Assembly (NCBI GenBank): GCA_964443785.1
Contig: CAYUER010000020.1
Coordinates: 1-15,121, forward strand
DNA: 15,121 bases
Direction: 5' to 3'
Origin: CALMZN01 sp964443785
GTDB taxonomy: Bacteria > Patescibacteriota > Patescibacteriia > UBA1558 > GWA2-36-10
The notes under the pieces were generated by a model, which saw only the letters and a program-made list of their open reading frames with translations, had not been told where the DNA came from and made no database searches. Shown here piece after piece: positions 6,908 to 15,040 of this stretch; position 1 is the first letter of the stretch; each line of letters begins with the position of its first letter. Both the position numbers and the translations under genes were made by a program.

Positions 6908-7324
6908 ATGGCCAATCCTAAAATATTATTTGTTGATGATGATAATTTTTTGCGCAAAGTCTACGAAGCTGAGCTCAAAGAAAAGAATTTTGATGTTGTG
7001 CTAGCTCAAGATGGAGAAGAGGGTCTAGAAAAAGCCCAGTTGGAAGATCCGGATTTGATTATTTTGGATATGATTATGCCGAAAAAGAGTGGTTTTGAAG
7101 TTTTGACTGAGCTGCAGCGCAATCCCAAGACACGTAATATTCCGGTGATTATTTTGTCCAATTTAGGACAAGAAGATGATAAGAAAAAAGGCGTTGACTT
7201 GGGGGCAGTAGATTATCTGATCAAAGATAATATCACTCTGGGTATTTTGGTGGAAAAAATCAATCAATACTTAAACTCCAAAACTCAGAGCAAGCAAGCC
7301 AAGGCTAATTCAGGAAAAATATAA
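6908..7324 (+). CDS. Single-domain CheY-like response regulator
   Basis: 138 aa receiver domain without an output domain. Seen: acidic pocket VDDD (9-12), phosphoacceptor Asp54 in LILDMIMP-like context (51-58), switch Ser84 in ILSN, and conserved Lys106 in YLIKDN. The last 15 or so residues form a polar, Lys-rich tail. The gene begins 2 bases after the CheA stop and ends 2 bases before pilB. The likely circuit is therefore CheA phosphorylating this protein, which then acts on the pilus motor. That parallels PilG of the Pseudomonas Pil-Chp system, which acts through pilus extension, but the link here is inferred only from gene order. It has neither a DNA-binding domain nor a GGDEF domain. Without a P2 domain in the kinase, docking presumably occurs directly on P1 or P4. 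Confidence 0.93.
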   Translation: MANPKILFVDDDNFLRKVYEAELKEKNFDVVLAQDGEEGLEKAQLEDPDLIILDMIMPKKSGFEVLTELQRNPKTRNIPVIILSNLGQEDDKKKGVDLGAVDYLIKDNITLGILVEKINQYLNSKTQSKQAKANSGKI

Positions 7325-7326
7325 TT

Positions 7327-9012
7327 ATGGCTATTTTAACTGACGAAAAAGTCTACCAGATTATCAGTAAATACGGTTTGATCAAGCCGGATGTTTTGGA
7401 TACAGCTTTAAAAACCGCTCAGGAAAAGAAAATAGATTTTATTAGTTTTTTGGTAGAACAGGAGCTGATCAAGGCTCAGGAGATTGGTCAATTGATTGCT
7501 AATAATCTACATCTTAAATATGTCAATCTAGCCAAGGAAAATATAAAATCAGAGATTTTGACTCAATTGCCAGAGATTGTAGCTCGTAAGCAAAGGATGA
7601 TTATTTTCAAGCGTGATGCGGAGGGCGCTCATGTGGCTATGGCCGATCCTTTTGATTATCCGATGATCAAGGCTCTAGAGAAAAAGCTCGGTGACAAAGT
7701 GACGCCTTATTATGCTACTGACCATGAGCTAGAAAATGCTTTGCGCCTTTACAAAAAAAGTATCCAGACTGAATACGTCAGTAATATTCAAAAAAACGCC
7801 ATCAAAGCTCAGGGTGCCTCTAGGGAGGATGTCTCAGTGATTAGGTTGGTTGATGATATTATCAATTATGGTTTCATGAATCATTCTTCGGATATTCATA
7901 TTGAGCCGACAGAAAAAGAAATTGTCATCAGATTCCGTATCGATGGTTTGCTTTATGACATCATGAATCTACCAAAAAATATTTTGGATATGATTGTCAG
8001 CCGTGTCAAAATTTTGGCCAAGCTGCGCACTGATGAGACTAGAGCAGCGCAAGATGGTAAAATAGTGACAGAGGTAGAGGGCGCCAAGCTTGATATCAGA
8101 GTTTCGATCTTACCGATTGTGCACGGTGAAAAAGTAGTCATGCGTTTGTTGTCATCACAGGGTAAGTTTTTTACTCTCGAAGAGCTAGGCATGAATGAAA
8201 AAGATTTGAAAGTAGTCAACGAAGCAGTCAATAGGCCCTACGGCATGATTTTGTCTACTGGTCCTACTGGTTCTGGTAAGACGACTACTTTGTACGCCTT
8301 AGTCAAAATATTAAATAAGCGTGATATCAATATTTGTACTATTGAAGATCCGGTGGAGTATAGTCTAGACGGGGTCAATCAAGTGCAGGTCAATCCAGCG
8401 ACCAATTTGACTTTTGCTGCTGGCTTGCGCTCTTTGCTCAGACAAGACCCTGATATTATCATGGTCGGCGAAATTCGTGACAATGAAACAGCTGGCATTG
8501 CCGTCAACTCAGCGATGACTGGTCACTTGGTCTTGTCTACACTGCACACCAATGATGCTGCCACCTCTTTACCACGCTTGCTAGATATGGATATACAGCC
8601 TTTTTTGGTGGCCTCGACAGTCAATGTCATCATTGGTCAGAGGTTGGTCAGGAAAATCTGCATGAAATGTATTTATAGCTATATTTTATCAGAACAAGAA
8701 ATTTCTGATATCAAAAAAGAAATAAATATTGATAAATTTGTCAACACTGCCCAAGTCAAAGAAGTGCGTCTCTATAGGGGTAAGGGTTGCGATGCTTGTA
8801 ATCATACTGGTTATACTGGTCGCTTGGGTATTTTTGAGGTTTTAAAAATAGAAGAAAATATTAGAGAATTGATAGTTTCTCGAGCCGATTCTGATCAGAT
8901 TGCCAAGACAGCCATTACCAATGGTATGGTGACTATGTTGGAAGATGGTTTTATGAAAGCTTTTTCCGGCAAGACCACCATCGAAGAAATATTTAGAGTG
9001 ACTAAGCAATAA
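7327..9012 (+). CDS. pilB: Type IV pilus assembly (extension) ATPase PilB
   Basis: 561 aa, normal for PilB/GspE. The N-terminal domain (about 1-145) has the MshEN/GspE_N fold pattern but lacks its RLG motifs. The secretion ATPase core follows: Walker A GPTGSGKTT (312-320), Asp box TIEDPVEY (338-345), Walker B RQDPDIIMVGEIRD (372-385) with Glu382, and His box TGHLVLSTLHTND (398-410). A zinc-binding tetracysteine module is formed by Cys445, Cys448, Cys488 and Cys491, a feature of the PilB/GspE extension ATPases and not of the retraction ATPase PilT. The hexamer powers pilin insertion at the inner membrane through PilC, the next gene. The ATG at 7327 follows the regulator stop by 2 bases; an AGGA 11 bases upstream is the closest thing to a ribosome binding site in this operon. 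Confidence 0.97.
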   Translation: MAILTDEKVYQIISKYGLIKPDVLDTALKTAQEKKIDFISFLVEQELIKAQEIGQLIANNLHLKYVNLAKENIKSEILTQLPEIVARKQRMIIFKRDAEGAHVAMADPFDYPMIKALEKKLGDKVTPYYATDHELENALRLYKKSIQTEYVSNIQKNAIKAQGASREDVSVIRLVDDIINYGFMNHSSDIHIEPTEKEIVIRFRIDGLLYDIMNLPKNILDMIVSRVKILAKLRTDETRAAQDGKIVTEVEGAKLDIRVSILPIVHGEKVVMRLLSSQGKFFTLEELGMNEKDLKVVNEAVNRPYGMILSTGPTGSGKTTTLYALVKILNKRDINICTIEDPVEYSLDGVNQVQVNPATNLTFAAGLRSLLRQDPDIIMVGEIRDNETAGIAVNSAMTGHLVLSTLHTNDAATSLPRLLDMDIQPFLVASTVNVIIGQRLVRKICMKCIYSYILSEQEISDIKKEINIDKFVNTAQVKEVRLYRGKGCDACNHTGYTGRLGIFEVLKIEENIRELIVSRADSDQIAKTAITNGMVTMLEDGFMKAFSGKTTIEEIFRVTKQ

Positions 9013-9014
9013 TT

Positions 9015-10226
9015 ATGCAATTTCGCTACAAATTGACAGACAATCAAGGCAAGATCATCAAGGGTAGATTAGAGGCTGCCAATATCCAAGAAGCTCGCAA
9101 TCGCTTGGCTTTGCAAGAGGGTACTTTGGTTTCTCTGGAACAATATATTAAAGAAAAAGATAATGTAGCCAAAAAACAGATCATTATCGGTAATATGCGG
9201 CTAGTCGATAGGGTCATGATGTCCAAACACCTGTCAGTCATGATCAAGTCAGGCATGTCCATCGATGCCGCTCTAGAAGTATTGGCTGATGGTGCTAGCC
9301 CCTTGGTCCATGATCGTATGAGTGGCTTGCTCAACGAAGTGCGTAAAGGTAATTCACTCTCTAGTGCTCTAAAAAAATATCCCAAAGATTTTAACAATCT
9401 TTTTATCAATATGGTGGCAGTGGGTGAGTCATCAGGCACCTTGGCTAAAAATCTAGAAATTTTGGCTGTCCAACAACACAAGACTTACGAATTGCGTAGT
9501 AAGATCAAGGCAGCCTCTATTTATCCAGTGATAGTTTTGATTGCTGTCTTGGGCTTGATGACCATGGTCTCTACTTTGGTTTTACCAAAACTTGAAGGCT
9601 TCTTTGATGCTTTGGGTGACAATATGCCACCTTTGACCAAGTTTTTACAAGCAGCTTCTGGTTTTTTGAGTAATTATTGGTGGCTGATTATTGCCGTAGT
9701 TGTGGCCTTGGTTATTTTGGCTCAGGTTTTTGAGAGATTTTATAATACTCGTTTGTGGTTGCATTATTTTTATCTCAAAATTCCAGTCGTTGGCAAGATC
9801 ATCAAACACATGAATTTAGCTTTGTATTGTCGCACTATGGCTTCATTGCTCAATAGCGGCATCACCATTGATCAAGCTTTGAAGATTGTTTCAGATACTT
9901 TGACTAGTGCTGTTTATCGCGAACAGTTGACTATTGTCTATCATAATATTTTGAAGGGCAATGCCTTGTCTGATGCCATGGCCAACCGTCACTATTTCCC
10001 ACCTATGCTTTATCGCATGATCAGAGTCGGAGAAAATTCAGGTAATTTGAGTGATGTTTTGGATTATTTGGCTGATTTTTATGAAGAAGATGTTGACAAT
10101 GCTGCCAAGAATTTTTCGAGTACCTTAGAGCCAGCTCTTTTGATCATGATTGGTTTGACAGTCGGTGTGGTGGCCATCGGTATTATCCAGCCGATTTTCA
10201 AGCTCATGGAGCTATCAGGTGGCTAA
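9015..10226 (+). CDS. pilC: Type IV pilus platform protein PilC (GspF family)
   Basis: 403 aa, full length. Two GspF/T2SSF repeats are visible, at about 66-190 and 269-391, each with the family signature near its helical-bundle end: VGESSGTL (136-143) and VGENSGNL (338-345). Membrane segments lie at about 167-190, 223-240 and 372-394, the classical three-TM layout. A short N-terminal beta-rich region with the GxxxxGxxEA-type pattern (11-22) fits PilC. The protein is the inner-membrane platform that PilB rotates or deforms to add pilin subunits. The ATG follows the pilB stop by 2 bases, with no Shine-Dalgarno motif, so reinitiation is likely. Confidence 0.97.
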   Translation: MQFRYKLTDNQGKIIKGRLEAANIQEARNRLALQEGTLVSLEQYIKEKDNVAKKQIIIGNMRLVDRVMMSKHLSVMIKSGMSIDAALEVLADGASPLVHDRMSGLLNEVRKGNSLSSALKKYPKDFNNLFINMVAVGESSGTLAKNLEILAVQQHKTYELRSKIKAASIYPVIVLIAVLGLMTMVSTLVLPKLEGFFDALGDNMPPLTKFLQAASGFLSNYWWLIIAVVVALVILAQVFERFYNTRLWLHYFYLKIPVVGKIIKHMNLALYCRTMASLLNSGITIDQALKIVSDTLTSAVYREQLTIVYHNILKGNALSDAMANRHYFPPMLYRMIRVGENSGNLSDVLDYLADFYEEDVDNAAKNFSSTLEPALLIMIGLTVGVVAIGIIQPIFKLMELSGG

Positions 10227-10234
10227 AGTATTGT

Positions 10235-11881
10235 ATGAGTAAAATGAAAAGAATAATTACAAAAATATTTTATCTTGAGCAAAAAAAATCCAATATTTTT
10301 TTGTCGGCTTTTACTTTGATAGAGGTTTTGATAGTGATTGCCATTATGTTGATTTTGATGTCGTCTGGCGCCTCTATCCTGAGTAGCCGCACACAAGAGA
10401 GTGCCTTAGAAGCGAGTACCAAAGCAGTGGTTGAGCATATAGCCAAAGCTAGAAACTACGCTGTCACTGGTTATCATGCTGATGCTTGGGGTGTCAAAGT
10501 TTTGGACAATAATGCTAGTTGCTTTAATAATGGAGATTGTATAGTGGTTTTCAAGGGGAATGATTATGCTACCCGCGATAGTGCTTATGACAGTATTTTT
10601 GATTTGAAAAATGGCATTGTTTTGGCTAGTGGCCAACAAAATGAATTTTATTTTTCTAAGGTAGCTGGTTGGCTCAGCACCACTACTGCCTCAGGTATTG
10701 AAATCAGTCTTGATAATCAGGGTATTATTTTAAATAATAGTAACAATGAGATGAAAATGGTGGCAGTCTCCAAGTCTGGCTCTACTTTTTCTTTAGACTC
10801 AAAATTTTTGAATGACTATGCTTATCGTCGCGAAATAATCATTGATCACACTAAGGTGTCGGGTGCTAGCCATATTTCTTTTCCAGTTTTGATTTCTGGT
10901 ACTTATGCTTATTTGAAGACAGTAGCCAATGGCGGCTCTATCACCAATAGCAATGGTTATGACATGATTTTTACCTCGGATTATTTGGGTGGAAATGTAT
11001 TGAGCTACGAGGTAGAAAAATACGATGCTACCACAGGAGAGCTGATAGCTTGGGTCAATGTGCCTAGTGTATCATATGTTGATGATACTTCTATTTATAT
11101 ATTTTATGGTAATGCCGCTATTAATACTTCTCAAGCAAATCCAACAGGCGTATGGGATGCTACGAGTTATAAAGTTGTTTTGCATATGACCGAAGATCCA
11201 TCGGGGGCAGCTCCGCAGATGTTGGACAGTACTAGCAACAATGTCGATGGCACCTCTCATGGCTCCATGACCTCTGCGGATAGTGTGCCTGGCAAAATTG
11301 GCAAAGCTGTAGATGAGGATGGCGCAGCTATCCCCAATACAGACTACATAGATATGGGTAGCTCAGTCACTTTTAATAGTGGACCGCAGACACTGTGTGC
11401 GTGGGTCAAGATGGGCGCTACTCAAGTAAATAATTATTCAGGCATTATAGCCAAAATATCTGGCACTGGTGACTCAACTATTTTTTGGGACCTTTATACA
11501 TCTTATGATGGCGGTGGTTTGGGTATGAGTTTTTTGAATAATGTTGGTGGCACCTATCTTTATTTAGAGCAGACAGCCAATCTAGGATCAAGCAATTTCC
11601 GCTATGTTTGTGGTGTTTATGATGGGGCCTCTAGTATAAAATTGTATGTTGATGGAGTTTTGTTGACTGGGGGCAATGGCGGTACCATATCAGGTACCAG
11701 GGCAACTGACACTGGCACTAGCTTAGTATCGGGGAATAATTATTGGAGTCATACTGGCATCATAGATGAAGTCAGGGTGATCAAGGCTGATCGCTCTCTT
11801 GGTTGGATATTGACAGAATATAATAATCAAAATTCACCCTCTACTTTTTATGCTATCGGGTCAGAGGTCTCGAGAAATTAA
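10235..11881 (+). CDS. GspH/FimT-like pseudopilin fused to DUF2341 and LamG-like domains
   Basis: 548 aa, about three times a normal pseudopilin. A 25-residue Lys-rich leader precedes a type IV pilin helix, FTLIEVLIVIAIM (26-38), with Glu30 as the mature Glu5. Position -1 is Ala25 rather than the usual Gly. Residues about 55-190 resemble GspH/FimT (helix with AKARNYAV, then beta strands), including a close Cys96/Cys102 pair. A DUF2341-like module (about 195-300, with YRREIII, SNGYDMIFTSD, TGELIAWVNVP and IYIFYGN) leads to a LamG/concanavalin-like region (about 310-525) that ends in IDEVRV and has Cys388/Cys459. It should be inserted by PilB/PilC as a minor or tip subunit and display a probable carbohydrate- or surface-binding head. 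The start could be 10235 or the in-frame ATG at 10244; AGGTGG lies 12 bases before the first. The binding target is unknown. Confidence 0.9.
   Translation: MSKMKRIITKIFYLEQKKSNIFLSAFTLIEVLIVIAIMLILMSSGASILSSRTQESALEASTKAVVEHIAKARNYAVTGYHADAWGVKVLDNNASCFNNGDCIVVFKGNDYATRDSAYDSIFDLKNGIVLASGQQNEFYFSKVAGWLSTTTASGIEISLDNQGIILNNSNNEMKMVAVSKSGSTFSLDSKFLNDYAYRREIIIDHTKVSGASHISFPVLISGTYAYLKTVANGGSITNSNGYDMIFTSDYLGGNVLSYEVEKYDATTGELIAWVNVPSVSYVDDTSIYIFYGNAAINTSQANPTGVWDATSYKVVLHMTEDPSGAAPQMLDSTSNNVDGTSHGSMTSADSVPGKIGKAVDEDGAAIPNTDYIDMGSSVTFNSGPQTLCAWVKMGATQVNNYSGIIAKISGTGDSTIFWDLYTSYDGGGLGMSFLNNVGGTYLYLEQTANLGSSNFRYVCGVYDGASSIKLYVDGVLLTGGNGGTISGTRATDTGTSLVSGNNYWSHTGIIDEVRVIKADRSLGWILTEYNNQNSPSTFYAIGSEVSRN
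10817..11870 (+). repeat. DUF2341 + LamG coding module, copy 1
   Basis: Codes for residues about 195-545 of the first pseudopilin. It is homologous to 13658-14716 in the next gene: both share KTVANGG, NGYD-IIFTSD-type, TGEL-AWV-VPS and YGN-AI segments in the same order, and both end in a EVDELRI/IDEVRV-type strand followed by a GY/EYNN-TSTFY-like motif. This is a diverged paralogous module, not a recent exact repeat. Confidence 0.85.
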
Positions 11882-11920
11882 ATGAGTATTTAAATTGTGA
11901 TTCGTTATTTATAGTATATT

Positions 11921-14900
11921 ATGCTAATTCAAATATATATTGATAAAATCAAAAAAATCAGTCGAGGTTTTTCTTTGATTGAACTGATTGTTGCCATTGC
12001 TATTTTTTCTATCTTAGCCTCTGGCGTGGTTTATGTTTTTGTCAATTCTTATAAAAATTTTTTTGGTGTAGGCGACAAACAAGTCGTGGTTCAGTTTGCT
12101 CAGGAGGGTATGGAGGCAGTGCGCAGCATCAGAGATAATAGCTGGCAAAGTATTGTCAATGCAGCTGATGGCAGTGATCGCGGCCTCGTCAAAAATAATG
12201 GCTTGTGGGAGTTTTCTGGTACGGAAAATACTTTGAATGGTCTGACTAGAGTAGTGGTGGTCAGTGACGTCTTGCGCAATAGCAGCGGCAGCATAGTGGC
12301 AATAGATGGGGTAGATGATCCAGATACCAAGAGGGTGACAGTGACGGTCTCAGCTACAGGCATTTCTGATTATGTATTGACTACTTATTTTACCAATTGG
12401 TCAGCCAAGATGTGGGAGCAGACTGACTGGTCGGGCACTACAGCCAATGAATTTTGGGCTAGTATGATCACGGCTTCATCGTCTTATAGTAATATCAGTA
12501 CTTCGACAGTGGGACAGGTGTCATTGTCGGCAGTTGGTGGGTCTACGATGAGTTGGTCAGCTTGGTCTGATATGCTTCCTGATGCTTCAGTGAGGAATCA
12601 ACCGTGGGAAGATTTTTATCAATTTGCTTTGGGTCCAGATGGCAAGAGTTTATATGTTGTTGGCACTACCAATTTTGATTTAGTAAAATATGATATTTCT
12701 CGCGCTCAATCTGGTATCATCAAATCTGAATGGAAGATAGAGATGCCTTGGCACATGCGCACTATGGCCGTGCATCCTAGTAGTAATTATGTTTATGTGG
12801 CTAGTAGTACTCCTAGTGCAGTTGGTGATACGGTATGTGTTGCGAATGTTTCTACTTTGAGTGTCAATACAGCTAGTGATTGTTATGATTTGACCTACCG
12901 TGGTGCTAGCTGGTATATCATGAGTATGATAGTCAATGCTGATGGTGATAGGCTTTATGTTTTTGATAGCTATGGTTATGGTTATGTCTTTGCTGTGTCT
13001 GGCGGCGGGGCCACTTTAAGTTTGTTAAATGCTGGTCAAGTAGTTGCTTCGGTGGCTAGTGCTAATAGTTCTATTAATCAAGTTTATTTGGATGAATCTG
13101 GTGTTGATCCTTATATTTATTTAGTGACAGATGACAACTCAGCTGAATTTAGAAAAATGGGTATATATGAGGGTAGTGGTTGGTTCAGCTCTACTTCTAC
13201 TGATGCTTTTTTGGACAGCACTTCGGCCCATGATTTTAATGATATAGAATATTTGGAGACAGTTGCTGGTAAAAAAAGATTTATTTTTGGCACAGAAAAT
13301 TCTAGTAAGGAATTAATTATTTATGAAGACCAGGGGACCTCACTAACGGAAATTGGTTCTTATAACTTGGCCACTAGCCAAGCTAATGCCGAGATTACCT
13401 CAGATGGTGAAAATATGGCATTTATTCATTATTATAGCCCCGGAGGAGTCTACGCTGTGAATATTAGTAATAGAGCTAGTCCTACTGACGGCGGTATGAG
13501 TAATACTACTTTTAATCGTCGATCTTCTTGGATTACATATGACCAGATGCTTTATAGTACCACTTCTCATGGCTTTTTCGTTTCAGACCATCAGGTAACT
13601 GGTGACAGAGTAAATTTACATTTTATTGGGCGCTCTTTTACGAGGGCTACGGGCGCTACTTATGATTATAAGAGGGCGATCACTTTGGGTTTGGGTAGTA
13701 CAGTCTCTAGCGGGCCGCATACAAATTTTCCCGTGGTTATCTCCGAGACTCAAGCCGATCTAAAAACAGTCGCCAATGGTGGTAAAGTTCAAAATGTGAA
13801 TGGTTATGATATTATTTTTACTTCTGATGCTAATGGCTCAACAGTTTTGGATCACGAAATCGAGACTTATAATCCTAGCACCGGAGAATTAGTTGCTTGG
13901 GTCAAAGTACCATCGCTCGATACCAATACTACTATTTATATGTTTTATGGTAATGATGCTATTATTAGCACTCAAGAAAATGTGAAGGGTGTGTGGAGTA
14001 ATGGCTATCAACTAGTCAATCATATGGTAGATTCTGGAATTGGAGCAGTCAGCGATAGTGTAGTTGGTAGTAATAATTTATTTAAATATGGAGTCAGTGC
14101 TCCCGCGCAATCAAGCGGTAAAGTAGGTAGGGGGCAATATTTTGACGGTACTATGGATCAACTGACTTTAGAAAATACCGTTGATAAAGAGCAGGGCTAC
14201 AATGATTTTACAGTAGAGTTTTGGATGAAGCGTTCATCTAGTGCTGTTCCTTATTCTTATTGGTCGCCAGTATTTTTTGGCAGCGGTGATGTCAATCAAG
14301 ATGGCTGGATGTTTAGACAGCAGTCAACTAATAAAAAATTACAATTTCGCGCTGGTGACGGCACTACTAATTTGGCTAGTTTATATACCAATAATGTGAT
14401 TGCAGATGATGTATGGACTCACGTGGCTTTAACCGCTGATCGAGATGTCGGTTTTCAGTATTATATAAACAATACAGCTGATAATAGCTGCACCATTGCT
14501 GGTGCTTGCACGGTGAATAGCAGTGCGATGTATATAGGTGAGACATATACAGTCGGTGTTGGCCGTGATTGGTCCACTACTAGCTTATTTTTTACCGGTG
14601 AAGTTGATGAGTTGAGAATATCCACTGGCACACCTAGGACTGCAGGCTGGCTAACTACGGGCTATAATAATGTAACAGCTACATCAACCTTTTATTCCAT
14701 TGCTAGCGAGACAGCGGCTGCTTATTACAATAGTCCTGGTAGCATAGTTTCTTCTATCATTGATTTGGGCTCTAGTGACAAGACGATAGATAGCTTGAAT
14801 ATTTTTCAAAATGTACCGAGCGGCTGCAATCTAAATATTGCGCTAGAGGGAGCCAATAATAGCGCTTTTAGTGGCTACACGAGTGCTAATTTTGCGGATA

Positions 14901-15040
14901 GTAGCGCCCCTCATTTTACTAGCAGTACGCCAGTCACTCTGAATAATTTGCGTTATTTGCGTTATCGTTTGACTTTGACTGCTTGCAACAGCAATTCACA
15001 AACACCGACATTATATTCTTTGCGTTTGAATTATAGATAA
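11921..15040 (+). CDS. Giant PilV/GspI-like pseudopilin with probable beta-propeller, DUF2341, LamG and C-terminal beta domain
   Basis: 1039 aa. A canonical prepilin site, RG|FSLIELIVAIAIF (15-29), has Gly16 at -1 and Glu21 as mature Glu5. A PilV/GspI-like pilin part runs to about 165, with the EGMEAVRSIRDNSW segment (62-75). Residues about 225-575 hold several similar strand sets (GPDGKSLYVVG at 238-248, HPSSNYVYVAS at 285-295, NADGDRLYVFDS at 339-350, SDGENMAFIHYY at 494-505), best read as a six- or seven-bladed beta-propeller. DUF2341 (about 580-685), LamG-like (about 695-905) and a final beta domain (about 935-1039) follow. Cysteines come in likely disulfide pairs: 306/321, 857/863 and 969/1022. 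It probably acts as a pilus-tip or minor-pilin adhesin. The gene lies 39 bases after its neighbour; the ATG at 11921 has no Shine-Dalgarno motif. Domain boundaries are approximate. Confidence 0.87.
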   Translation: MLIQIYIDKIKKISRGFSLIELIVAIAIFSILASGVVYVFVNSYKNFFGVGDKQVVVQFAQEGMEAVRSIRDNSWQSIVNAADGSDRGLVKNNGLWEFSGTENTLNGLTRVVVVSDVLRNSSGSIVAIDGVDDPDTKRVTVTVSATGISDYVLTTYFTNWSAKMWEQTDWSGTTANEFWASMITASSSYSNISTSTVGQVSLSAVGGSTMSWSAWSDMLPDASVRNQPWEDFYQFALGPDGKSLYVVGTTNFDLVKYDISRAQSGIIKSEWKIEMPWHMRTMAVHPSSNYVYVASSTPSAVGDTVCVANVSTLSVNTASDCYDLTYRGASWYIMSMIVNADGDRLYVFDSYGYGYVFAVSGGGATLSLLNAGQVVASVASANSSINQVYLDESGVDPYIYLVTDDNSAEFRKMGIYEGSGWFSSTSTDAFLDSTSAHDFNDIEYLETVAGKKRFIFGTENSSKELIIYEDQGTSLTEIGSYNLATSQANAEITSDGENMAFIHYYSPGGVYAVNISNRASPTDGGMSNTTFNRRSSWITYDQMLYSTTSHGFFVSDHQVTGDRVNLHFIGRSFTRATGATYDYKRAITLGLGSTVSSGPHTNFPVVISETQADLKTVANGGKVQNVNGYDIIFTSDANGSTVLDHEIETYNPSTGELVAWVKVPSLDTNTTIYMFYGNDAIISTQENVKGVWSNGYQLVNHMVDSGIGAVSDSVVGSNNLFKYGVSAPAQSSGKVGRGQYFDGTMDQLTLENTVDKEQGYNDFTVEFWMKRSSSAVPYSYWSPVFFGSGDVNQDGWMFRQQSTNKKLQFRAGDGTTNLASLYTNNVIADDVWTHVALTADRDVGFQYYINNTADNSCTIAGACTVNSSAMYIGETYTVGVGRDWSTTSLFFTGEVDELRISTGTPRTAGWLTTGYNNVTATSTFYSIASETAAAYYNSPGSIVSSIIDLGSSDKTIDSLNIFQNVPSGCNLNIALEGANNSAFSGYTSANFADSSAPHFTSSTPVTLNNLRYLRYRLTLTACNSNSQTPTLYSLRLNYR
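13658..14716 (+). repeat. DUF2341 + LamG coding module, copy 2
   Basis: Codes for residues about 580-932 of the giant pseudopilin and is the paralogue of 10817-11870. Here the module follows a beta-propeller instead of the pilin part directly, so the same two-domain head has been placed on two different stalks. Confidence 0.85.

Noticed and set aside
9044..9481. 145-codon open frame on the minus strand inside pilC
   Set aside because: It is a shadow of a well-supported gene in another frame, with no recognisable domain and no promoter. The same applies to the other short opposite-strand and overlapping frames in this window.
11882..11920. Possible internal promoter before the giant pseudopilin (TTGTGA and TATATT)
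   Set aside because: The two hexamers are only 14 bases apart and the -10-like sequence abuts the ATG, so it is not a credible sigma70 promoter.
29..15040. Alternative genetic code (TGA as Gly, as in Absconditabacteria/Gracilibacteria)
   Set aside because: No gene here ends in TGA, but none contains an in-frame TGA either: all ten read through cleanly with code 11.
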